From: Gp6-AA40 sp046732795
GTDB lineage: Bacteria; Acidobacteriota; Vicinamibacteria; Vicinamibacterales; UBA2999
Length of the DNA: 33,950 nt
Direction of reading: 5' to 3'
Assembly (NCBI GenBank): GCA_046732795.1
Contig: JBKPNV010000384.1
Coordinates: forward strand, 1 to 33,950
Below the pieces are notes generated by a model. It did no database searches, had not been told where the DNA came from, and saw nothing but the letters and a program-made list of their open reading frames with translations. Position numbers and translations under genes: made by a program. Positions 8,847 through 15,561 of this stretch are shown here, in pieces (within the stretch, counting starts at the first letter, position 1; each line of letters begins with the position of its first letter).

Positions 8847-10451
8847 CTACAACTCTTCTCGCAGACGAGCAGATCTCCATTTACTGAAATGGCCCGCGAG
8901 ATATCTGACATTCGTGAATCCGTGTCTTCGCAGCGTGACCCCGGCGATCCATGCTCGAGGACCGTGACCACAATAGACCACGACCTCGTCGCGCTTCGAG
9001 CCCGGAATGATGTCGAGGTGGCTGCCTATTCGGTGGAACGGAATGTGGAGAGCGCCGGGAACGTGACCATTCGCGAACTCCTTCTCCGAGCGGACGTCGA
9101 TGATCGTCGACGGCGTCTTCGTCTCGATCCGGTCCAGCAATATCGCCGCGGCGATCTCCATGCGATCGCGCTTCACCGGTTGCGCCCCGGGAGGAATCGA
9201 GACGAGCCCGGCGGCCACTCCGAGAAGCGCGACGACCACGGCGAGCGCGTAAAACGCGATGGCATACGAACCGGTTCGTTCTACCGAAACTGCCAGGAAT
9301 AGCGGGCCCACGGCAGATGCGACCACCGTCAGTGCCTGTGCAGCGCCCTGGATGCGTCCCAGGTGCCGGCGCCCGTAGGCGTGCCCCCAGAAACTGAAGA
9401 ACACGACGGTGATGAATCCGCCCGCAATGCCCATCGCGACAGCCTGCACCATGACCTGCGGCTGGGTGGACACGTGCGCGAGCGCGACGAGTCCTGCGGC
9501 CAATACCGCCATCGCGCTCACAAGAATGACGCGCAGCGACACGCGCGGGGCAAGCGCGCCGGCGCCGAAGTTACCCGCAAGGCCTGTAATCGCCGTGACT
9601 GCCAGTGCCGTGTAGTACACGTCGGGCGTGAATCCGCGCTCCGCGAGGATCGACTCGTTCAGCAGTCCGATTCCCGACGCCACGAGACCGTAGACTGAAC
9701 TCGCCAGGGCGAAAACCCAGAATGCTGGTGAACGAAGCGCTCCGCCCAGCGTGGCCTGTGCCGCTTCAGGGCTGTCCTCGGTGACATCGACCTCGACGTC
9801 AGAGGAAGAGTCGCCATCCACGGTGAGACCGATGGTTTCAGGCGACGATCGGTCCAGCCACCATGCCACGGGCGCGAGCACCACGAGAAGGGCTGCTCCG
9901 ATTGATGCCCACGCAATCCGCCAGCCTGCCGATTGCACAAGGGCGCCGACCAACGGGAACGCCGCCATGAACCCGATGCTCATCACCAACGCATAGATAG
10001 CCATTGCCACGGTGAGACGCCGGCGGAACCACTTGCCTACCATCGCCAGGCTGATCACGGACAAGGCGCTCTGACCAAAGCCGCGTGTTAACGTCACGAG
10101 CACGAGGAGGCCGACGACGGTGCCGGTTCGACTCAGCGCGAGCACCGTGAGCCCAAGCGCGATGGCCGTCCCGGTCAGCACAACGCGACTGCCAATCCGA
10201 TCGATGAGTCGGCCTACGCCCAGACAGAACAGCGCACCGATGAGCGTCGCCACCAGATTGATCTGCGCAAACGCAACGCGACTCAATCCGAGATCGCGAA
10301 CAAGCGGCTCGGTAATCAGCCCGAGTCCCTGTGTGCGCCCAGGCAGCGTGCCGACCATGGCGCATGCGGCCACACCGAGAACCACCCAGCCGTAGTACGC
10401 GCGGTCTCGCGTTCCGGGGGCGACGAGGGCAGAAGAGCTGGGTTGGCTCAT
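8847..10451 (-). CDS. MFS transporter with C-terminal rhodanese domain
   Basis: A 534-residue fusion. Residues about 20-415 are a 12-helix major facilitator domain with a loop-2/3 motif (G-R-L-I-D-R-I-G-S-R). After a short linker (P-P-G-A-Q-P-V-K), residues about 430-534 form a rhodanese-like domain: the I-I-D-V-R-S-x-x-E-F-x-x-G-H-V-P-G-A entry motif and an active-site loop C494-G-H-G-P-R-A. The Cys is present, so persulfide chemistry is possible. The rhodanese part should face the cytoplasm. The N-terminal half resembles the OFA/oxalate-formate type of MFS carriers in general layout only. Such fusions could couple import of a sulfur compound or anion to sulfur transfer. That role is inferred from the architecture, not shown. 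Confidence 0.9.
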   Translation of the reverse strand: MSQPSSSALVAPGTRDRAYYGWVVLGVAACAMVGTLPGRTQGLGLITEPLVRDLGLSRVAFAQINLVATLIGALFCLGVGRLIDRIGSRVVLTGTAIALGLTVLALSRTGTVVGLLVLVTLTRGFGQSALSVISLAMVGKWFRRRLTVAMAIYALVMSIGFMAAFPLVGALVQSAGWRIAWASIGAALLVVLAPVAWWLDRSSPETIGLTVDGDSSSDVEVDVTEDSPEAAQATLGGALRSPAFWVFALASSVYGLVASGIGLLNESILAERGFTPDVYYTALAVTAITGLAGNFGAGALAPRVSLRVILVSAMAVLAAGLVALAHVSTQPQVMVQAVAMGIAGGFITVVFFSFWGHAYGRRHLGRIQGAAQALTVVASAVGPLFLAVSVERTGSYAIAFYALAVVVALLGVAAGLVSIPPGAQPVKRDRMEIAAAILLDRIETKTPSTIIDVRSEKEFANGHVPGALHIPFHRIGSHLDIIPGSKRDEVVVYCGHGPRAWIAGVTLRRHGFTNVRYLAGHFSKWRSARLREEL

Positions 10452-10569
10452 GCTTACACCGCTCCTCGCTTGTGTTGGTAATCTCCGGCTTCCGATTGGC
10501 TCAAGAGACCGCCTGCCTCAACGAGGATGGACGTGGCTAACATAACTGACCCAAGCGGGCTCTGATGCG

Positions 10570-11241
10570 TTACACAACCCGCCGCAATCGACCGTCCGCG
10601 ATCTCGAAGCGTATCGGAAACTGCCCCGCCAGGCGGTCGCTATGCGTGACGACGATCAGGATATTGCGTTGGCGAGCATGAAGATCGAGCAGCATCGACG
10701 CGACGGTCGCGGCCGAGGCCTGATCGAGATTTCCAGTGGGCTCGTCGCAGAGCACGAGGCGCGGTTGCAGAACGAGCGCCCGCGCGATTGCGGCGCGTTG
10801 CTTTTCACCGCCGGACAACTCGCCCGGCCGATGTTCCAGCCGCTCCCCGAGCCCGACCTGCTCGAGGCAGGCGCGGGCACGCGCCGCGTCGTCGCTCGCA
10901 TTCTTCTTTGCCACCAGCGTTGGCACGAGCACGTTTTCCAGCACCGTGCACTGCGGCAGCAGGCAGTGATCCTGAAAGACGAACCCGATGCTGGTATTGC
11001 GAAAATCGGCCAGCGCCGCGGCCGTGAGCTCGAACGGATTCTGCCCGTCGAGCGTGATGCTGCCGTGTGATGGAGGCTCGAGCGCCCCAAGCATGTAAAG
11101 CAGTGAGCTCTTGCCACTGCCCGATGGGCCGGTGATCGCCGCGGCATCGCCCGCTGACATCACGAAATTCACGTCCGACAGCACCGTCAGCGGTCCACGC
11201 GGCGTTGGATACTGCTTACTGACTCCCGAAACGTTCAACAC
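10570..11241 (-). CDS. ABC transporter ATP-binding protein (LolD/MacB type)
   Basis: Starting at GTG 11241 gives 223 residues, the usual LolD/MacB ATPase length. The longer open frame to 11382 only reads through the glycosyltransferase gene. All nucleotide-binding motifs are intact: Walker A G-P-S-G-S-G-K-S-S, Q-loop in F-V-F-Q-D-H, signature L-S-G-G-E-K-Q-R, Walker B L-V-L-C-D-E-P-T-G-N-L-D and the H-loop V-V-T-H-S-D. This subfamily drives FtsX-type permeases in lipoprotein release, export or mechanical signalling. The start lies 7 nt inside the end of the glycosyltransferase gene. No permease gene follows it: the next gene is the MFS-rhodanese after a 118-bp gap. The only FtsX-type permease in view is at 2145-5609. 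Confidence 0.93.
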   Translation of the reverse strand: MLNVSGVSKQYPTPRGPLTVLSDVNFVMSAGDAAAITGPSGSGKSSLLYMLGALEPPSHGSITLDGQNPFELTAAALADFRNTSIGFVFQDHCLLPQCTVLENVLVPTLVAKKNASDDAARARACLEQVGLGERLEHRPGELSGGEKQRAAIARALVLQPRLVLCDEPTGNLDQASAATVASMLLDLHARQRNILIVVTHSDRLAGQFPIRFEIADGRLRRVV

Positions 11242-12548
11242 GGCAGACCTGCGCTGGTGCGCCGACTCACCGCTTCGTAGACCTCGAGCTGTCGGGTCGC
11301 CGATGCGGCAATCGTGTAGTGAGCGCGAACGCCTTCGAACGCTTTGTCCGCCAGCTGTCCCGACAGCGCACGATCGGCCCACAACGTGTGCAGTCCATCG
11401 GCGAGCGCGTCGGTATCGTCCGGCGCCACGAGCAGCCCGCCGCCCGTCTTCTCGATGACTTCCGTGAAGGCGCCGCGCCTGGGTTGCACGACCGGCACAC
11501 CGGCCGCCATCGATTCGAGGAGGAACATGCCTTTCGGCTCGTCGTACGTCGCGGGAACCGAGAGCACGTCGAGGCTGCGCAGAAACGCAAGCTTGCCCTC
11601 GCGGTCGATAGCGCCGTGATAGGCAAACTCCGACCCGAGACCGGCGCGCGCGAGAATGCCGCGAGCCTCCTCGAGATACTCGCGATGGCTCGGTGCCATG
11701 TAGCCAGCCACGTGCAGACCCACGGGGACGTTGCCGGCACGCTGCCGGAATCGCACATACGCCTCGGCGAGTTTCTGCAGTCCCTTTTCGGGAGCGATTC
11801 GCGCAAAGTACCCGACCCGATACGCCTCCGGTCGATCGCCGGGAGCGCGACGCGAATAACCGGCCATGCTGATGCCGAGCGGGACCACAGATATTCGCTC
11901 CGGCGGAATCTTCAGGTAGCCAATCATGAATTCCGCGCAGTAGTCGCTGACCGCGATGAATTGATCGACGTCATTGACATGCTGGCGGATCAATGCGACC
12001 GCCTGATCTCTGTACGGCGCTGCGAGCTCACTCAGGAACAGTTCTTCGCCCTGCAGTGTGCACAGCACCGGGCGCCGGAACGCACGCTTGAGCGGAGCCG
12101 CCAGGGCGATGAGCAGCGAGTTCGGGATGTTGACGACATCGGGCACGGGCTCGTCCCGAGTCCACTCGATCAGCTTGTCGAACTCTTTGCGGAGCACGCC
12201 GTGCTCACCCCGCAGCGTCGAGATCGTCAGCTCGCCGAGCACGCGCGCGTCCGGCGATATGCCGCGACCAGCGAAGGCGGCGATCACCGGCGGTGAATCC
12301 CACAGCCGGTCGAGAAAGCGCGGCGTCTTGCGAAACAGCGCCGAGTACTGTTGGAGGTAGACGCTGATGCCGCCGAACAACACATCGGAGCGGCTGACAT
12401 TGGTTTCGTCCGTCCTGGTGGGCGTGTAGACGGGGATGAGGGTGACATCGTGACCGCGCGCCATCAGCTCGGCGGCCAGACCATTGTCGCGAAAGCAACT
12501 GCCACAGTACATCCCAGCGGCGCCGGCTGTTATCGACAGAATCCTCAT
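11235..12548 (-). CDS. GT4-family glycosyltransferase
   Basis: A 437-residue GT-B glycosyltransferase. The N-terminal Rossmann half starts M-R-I-L-S-I-T-A-G-A-A-G-M-Y-C-G-S-C. The C-terminal half holds the GT4 signature: G-Y-F-A-R-I-A-P-E-K-G followed by E-P-K-G-M-F-L-L-E-S-M-A-A-G-V-P-V-V with the E-x7-E pair that binds the nucleotide sugar. The family is retaining and uses NDP- or GDP-sugars; the acceptor cannot be told. It is cytosolic or membrane-peripheral, with no signal peptide. It overlaps the ABC ATPase start by 7 nt, so the two are probably co-expressed. That could suggest a glycolipid or glycan assembled and then moved across the envelope. A GTTC-rich repeat element lies directly upstream of its start. 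Confidence 0.92.
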   Translation of the reverse strand: MRILSITAGAAGMYCGSCFRDNGLAAELMARGHDVTLIPVYTPTRTDETNVSRSDVLFGGISVYLQQYSALFRKTPRFLDRLWDSPPVIAAFAGRGISPDARVLGELTISTLRGEHGVLRKEFDKLIEWTRDEPVPDVVNIPNSLLIALAAPLKRAFRRPVLCTLQGEELFLSELAAPYRDQAVALIRQHVNDVDQFIAVSDYCAEFMIGYLKIPPERISVVPLGISMAGYSRRAPGDRPEAYRVGYFARIAPEKGLQKLAEAYVRFRQRAGNVPVGLHVAGYMAPSHREYLEEARGILARAGLGSEFAYHGAIDREGKLAFLRSLDVLSVPATYDEPKGMFLLESMAAGVPVVQPRRGAFTEVIEKTGGGLLVAPDDTDALADGLHTLWADRALSGQLADKAFEGVRAHYTIAASATRQLEVYEAVSRRTSAGLPC

Positions 12549-12557
12549 GATTCTGCC

Positions 12558-12649
12558 GTTCCAGGTTCCCGGTGCCCGGTTCCTAGTGCGAGTTCAGCGT
12601 TCAAGTTCGCGGTTCTCAGTTCATGGTTCCGGCTTCCGGAACACGGAAC
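12558..12649. repeat. GTTC-word repeat element with terminal hairpin
   Basis: Nine copies of GTTC occur between 12558 and 12629 at irregular spacing of about 6-13 nt, each in a slightly different context (GGTTCC, AGTTCA, GGTTCT and others). They are followed by two inverse GAAC words at 12639 and 12646. A perfect hairpin, GTTCCGG-CTT-CCGGAAC, sits at 12626-12642. The element fills the gap between the aldehyde-dehydrogenase stop, which lies within its edge, and the glycosyltransferase start. There is no T-tract, so it is not a classical terminator. Confidence 0.7.
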
Positions 12650-14073
12650 TACAGCGCGGCAGACTGGAAGGCCCGCGCGCGGAACAGGAATTCGACGATG
12701 TTTCCTTCGTGCGGCTGACGCCAGTTGAGCTGCGTCGTCGGTACACGGCCGAAGTTCAACCGATCGACGTGCACGGCATCCAGCAGACGTCGCTTGAACG
12801 ACTCGTTGCACGTGATGGCGGTGCACACGAGCGTCGGGCCGATCGCGTCGATCATCTTCGACTCCGGACACGCGACCACCGTCACGAACGGAAACATGAA
12901 CTCCTTCCTGGCAACTGCCGGCTCCGGTGAGTCGACATGGATGACGGTCGGCAACAGGTAGTCTGATTTCCCGTTTCTCACGAGACGACTGTCCGCGCGG
13001 TGCTTTGCCGTCATATCAACGACGCCCGGCGTCTGCAGGTCGGCGTCGATGGACTGGGAGATGGCATCGGCCACGCCGGGAACGGTGAAGGCGGCCAGCG
13101 GCGCGTCGGGATGCTCCGGCGGCAGCGGACGAACCGCGGCCAGCCGCTGCGCGATCGCGTCGGCGATTTCGCGCGTGTGACGGCTCGCCCAGATACCCGA
13201 ACAGTTGATGCAGCTTCGACCGCTGTTGATCAACACGCTCTCGACCATCAACTCGAGGTACTCCTCCCAACGGTCAACCTGATCGTCGCCGAGAAGAATC
13301 TTCGAAAACCCCGGGCCGTGCGCCTGCACGCGCGGGTTGCCGCGATACCGATCGACCGTTGGCGTGCCGCCAAAGACAACGCTGCGCGCGCAGGCGTCGA
13401 GGACGGCGGCGCCGACATCCGCGCCGCCGGGGTAGATGGAAATCGCCCCTTTCGGGATGCCGACCTCGAGAAACGCCGCCGTCATCCGGTACGGTGTCCA
13501 CGGCTCCTGCGGTCCCGGTTTCAACACCAGCCCCACTTGCATCGGAATGATCGGCAGCCACAGCGCGTGCACGCCCGGTGAGTTCGAGGGCAGGACCAGG
13601 CCCAGCACCGGGCTCTGGATCTGATAGCTGATCGGGACGCCGCGTTCCTCACCGTGGCCCCGCGTCAGCACGTCGAGCGAGAGCCCGCGGGTCAACGACT
13701 CGAGAATGTTGCGCATCTCGCCCAGCACGAAGGCGTTCTTCTTCATGTTGGCCCGGCACATGTGCTCGGGCAGACCGGTGCTGGCCGACTGGGCGTGGAC
13801 GAACTCCTCCGGCGTCTGCGTGCCGTCACCCATCGGGAGCGTCGCATTCATGTACAGCTCTCCCGCTCGACCGGCGCGCGCGATGAGCTCGTCGACGGGG
13901 ATGCTCCTCAGCGCATCACGTGCGAGCTGCGCTTGTCGAGCATCGCGTTGAATCAGTCCGCCATTCGCGCGGCTGACGCGAGCGATCGGCTCGCCGGTCG
14001 AGAAGTGCACGACCTCGTCGACTTCCATGCTGGTGTAGGGTTCGCCCCAACGCAGAACTGGTAGATGCAACAT
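12649..14073 (-). CDS. Aldehyde-dehydrogenase-fold protein, possible acyl reductase
   Basis: A 474-residue member of the aldehyde dehydrogenase superfamily. The nucleotide-site segment reads L-P-S-N-S-P-G (about 161-167) with K185 in L-K-P-G. The catalytic Cys is probably C288 in N-S-G-R-S-C-I-N-C. The L-E-L-G-G-K motif that normally carries the general-base Glu is replaced by H-G-P-G-F-S-K, so no Glu is seen at that place. Enzymes that reduce or form acyl intermediates (LuxC, acylating aldehyde dehydrogenases) also lack this Glu. The next gene on the strand encodes a LuxE-like adenylating protein, which fits activation of a carboxylic acid followed by reduction to an aldehyde. The partner and the direction are inferred. 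An oxidising dehydrogenase remains possible. Confidence 0.85.
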   Translation of the reverse strand: MLHLPVLRWGEPYTSMEVDEVVHFSTGEPIARVSRANGGLIQRDARQAQLARDALRSIPVDELIARAGRAGELYMNATLPMGDGTQTPEEFVHAQSASTGLPEHMCRANMKKNAFVLGEMRNILESLTRGLSLDVLTRGHGEERGVPISYQIQSPVLGLVLPSNSPGVHALWLPIIPMQVGLVLKPGPQEPWTPYRMTAAFLEVGIPKGAISIYPGGADVGAAVLDACARSVVFGGTPTVDRYRGNPRVQAHGPGFSKILLGDDQVDRWEEYLELMVESVLINSGRSCINCSGIWASRHTREIADAIAQRLAAVRPLPPEHPDAPLAAFTVPGVADAISQSIDADLQTPGVVDMTAKHRADSRLVRNGKSDYLLPTVIHVDSPEPAVARKEFMFPFVTVVACPESKMIDAIGPTLVCTAITCNESFKRRLLDAVHVDRLNFGRVPTTQLNWRQPHEGNIVEFLFRARAFQSAAL

Positions 14074-14096
14074 GACTTCTGAGTCTTTGAATGTGT

Positions 14097-14238
14097 GATC
14101 TTTGATTATGGATTCGTTTTGATCGTTGATTGAGATTGTTGATTGAGTCTGCTGTTACGGCTCAGCGCTGAACCAACAATCAGCAACAAATCAACAATCA
14201 CCAATCCGCAATCACCAACGAATCAGAGATCAAAGATC
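14097..14238. repeat. Long nested inverted repeat (fold-back), GATTGTTGATT type
   Basis: Three perfectly complementary blocks are nested: GATCTTTGAT (14097-14106) with ATCAAAGATC (14229-14238), GATTCGTT (14111-14118) with AACGAATC (14217-14224), and GATTGTTGATT (14134-14144) with AATCAACAATC (14189-14199). The unpaired gaps match on both sides (4/4 and 15/17 nt), leaving an apical region of 44 nt. The arms also contain many variant copies of the word AATCAnCAA. The stretch is clearly more AT-rich than the neighbouring genes. It occupies most of the 191-bp gap between the aldehyde-dehydrogenase start and the LuxE-like stop. It could be an RNA structure in the shared transcript, a REP-like element or a protein-binding site. 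Confidence 0.8.
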
Positions 14239-14264
14239 GCCAAATCACCAATTGACGAGCGAGG

Positions 14265-15380
14265 CTAATAAACGCCAACAGTCGTGGTCGCGGCGAAGCC
14301 GTGAAACGGCCGGACCCCACTGACTCCATCCCAGGGATAGCGCTCATAAGGCGGCTCGCGCTCGCCTTCGTCGCGTTCAAGGAACCCCGGCATGAAGAAT
14401 TCCTTGGTCAGCGTGGTCAGCTTGATGCGTCCGGTCTGGCCGTACCCGACCAGCTTCCGCGGATCGTCGAAGTCCACGACTTCGACGACGGCACGCGGCT
14501 GCGGCGCGTAATACGCGATCTTGTAGTTGTTGTGCGGGCCTGACGGCGCGCTTGGCGCCAGTCCCATCAGCGTGTTGCCGTAGGTCGGCGTCATGTAGGC
14601 GCCATCCAGCAGCTCCTCCTGGGCGAAGCGATTCCACTGCGGCGTGAACTCGGTTCCACCCGAGAAGATGCCGGTGATCCCGACCTTGCGGATCGTGGTG
14701 CCCATCGACTCGAGGCGAAGGGCGAGCGCCTCGAGCAGCTTCGGCGTCGCGAACGCGCACCGGATGTCGTGACCTGCCTCGAGGATCGTGACCGCCTGAT
14801 CGATGACGTGATCTTTGTAGGCCTGGAGGTGTTCGCTCCATCCTTTTTTGATCAACTTGATCACCCATCGCGGATCGAGATCGACACAGAACGCGATGCC
14901 TCCCCGGTGCTGCGTCAGATGCTCGACCGCCAGCCGCAACCGGCGCGGGCCGGACGGCCCGAGCATCAGCCAATTGGCGCCCTTCGGAAAGTATTCATCG
15001 GGCAGCGTCGTGCTGAAGATCTCGTAGTCGGTGCGGAAGTCGTCGCAGTTGATACGCGTCTTCGGCGTCCCCGTCGTGCCCCCGGTCTCGAACACGAAGA
15101 CCGGCTTGCCCGCGAGTCCACGCGGTACCCACCGCTGGACCGGCCCTCCCCGCAGCCACTCGTCTTCGAAGAGATCGAACTGCTGAATGTCCTCGAATCC
15201 CTTGATGCGATCGCGCGGGTCCCACTCGAGTTTCTTCGCGTAGTCGAGCCAGAACGGACTTCCCGTCGCCGGGTCGAAGTGCCATGCCACAACTTCGCGG
15301 ACCCACGCGTCGAGCGCGTCGCGAGCGGATTGAACCTGTGTCGGTACGACGGAGATCGATGAAGGCTGCGAGCCGTGCAT
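14265..15380 (-). CDS. LuxE/phenylacetate-CoA-ligase-like adenylating enzyme
   Basis: Starting at ATG 15380 gives 371 residues. The open frame extends 13 codons further to a TTG, but that part overlaps the promoter and repeat and is rejected. The ATP-binding P-loop F-E-T-G-G-T-T-G-T-P-K is at about 97-107. Further adenylation motifs are S-G-G-T-E (240-244), Y-G-N-T (267-270) and G-Q-T-G-R-I (314-319). The chain ends soon after, without the usual C-terminal CoA-ligase domain. The length matches LuxE acyl-protein synthetases (about 370) rather than phenylacetate-CoA ligases (about 430). The expected reaction is ATP-dependent activation of a carboxylic acid. The downstream aldehyde-dehydrogenase-like gene suggests transfer to that protein and reduction. 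It is divergent from an MFS transporter gene. Confidence 0.85.
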   Translation of the reverse strand: MHGSQPSSISVVPTQVQSARDALDAWVREVVAWHFDPATGSPFWLDYAKKLEWDPRDRIKGFEDIQQFDLFEDEWLRGGPVQRWVPRGLAGKPVFVFETGGTTGTPKTRINCDDFRTDYEIFSTTLPDEYFPKGANWLMLGPSGPRRLRLAVEHLTQHRGGIAFCVDLDPRWVIKLIKKGWSEHLQAYKDHVIDQAVTILEAGHDIRCAFATPKLLEALALRLESMGTTIRKVGITGIFSGGTEFTPQWNRFAQEELLDGAYMTPTYGNTLMGLAPSAPSGPHNNYKIAYYAPQPRAVVEVVDFDDPRKLVGYGQTGRIKLTTLTKEFFMPGFLERDEGEREPPYERYPWDGVSGVRPFHGFAATTTVGVY

Positions 15381-15400
15381 AAGACTCGCAGTATAGTCTT
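15381..15400. promoter_or_regulatory. Perfect dyad AAGACT-N8-AGTCTT, candidate operator
   Basis: AAGACT (15381-15386) and AGTCTT (15395-15400) are exact inverse complements separated by 8 nt. The dyad directly abuts the start codon of the LuxE-like gene and covers its predicted -10 box, so a bound regulator would block transcription. No regulator gene lies nearby. Short dyads occur by chance; the position is the main support. Confidence 0.4.
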
Positions 15401-15419
15401 GGCCAAAGACAACTCCCAA
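15390..15419 (-). promoter_or_regulatory. Candidate promoter of the LuxE-like gene
   Basis: On the minus strand TTGGGA (15419-15414) and TATACT (15395-15390) are separated by 18 nt and resemble sigma-70 -35 and -10 boxes. Transcription from the expected point about 7 nt downstream would begin within 2-3 nt of the ATG at 15380, giving a leaderless or nearly leaderless mRNA. This agrees with the absence of a Shine-Dalgarno sequence there. The -35 box is part of the CAACTCCC repeat element. Confidence 0.35.
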
Positions 15420-15500
15420 CTCCCAGCGCCCACCCCTCCAGATGTTCGGACTTGCTCATTGGGAGTTGGAGGTTGGGCGGGCGACAGCCGTTGGGAGTTG
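15410..15500. repeat. CAACTCCC fold-back element
   Basis: CAACTCCCAA (15410-15419) overlaps a second copy, CCAACTCCCA (15416-15425). Their exact inverse, TTGGGAGTTG, follows twice, at 15459-15468 and 15491-15500, and TGGGAGTTGG is at 15460-15469. The left pair can therefore pair with either right copy, which allows alternative hairpins. It lies in the divergent gap between the LuxE-like gene and the MFS gene and supplies the possible -35 box of the former. Confidence 0.75.
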
Positions 15501-15561
15501 ACGTCGACTGCGAGTCCTGGCGCTCGTAACGCCCGTGAGGGCGATGTCGTATCGAGGTGGC

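Noticed and set aside
12626..12642. Rho-independent terminator for the aldehyde-dehydrogenase-like gene
   Set aside because: The hairpin is perfect but no T-tract follows on the minus strand, and it is part of the GTTC element.
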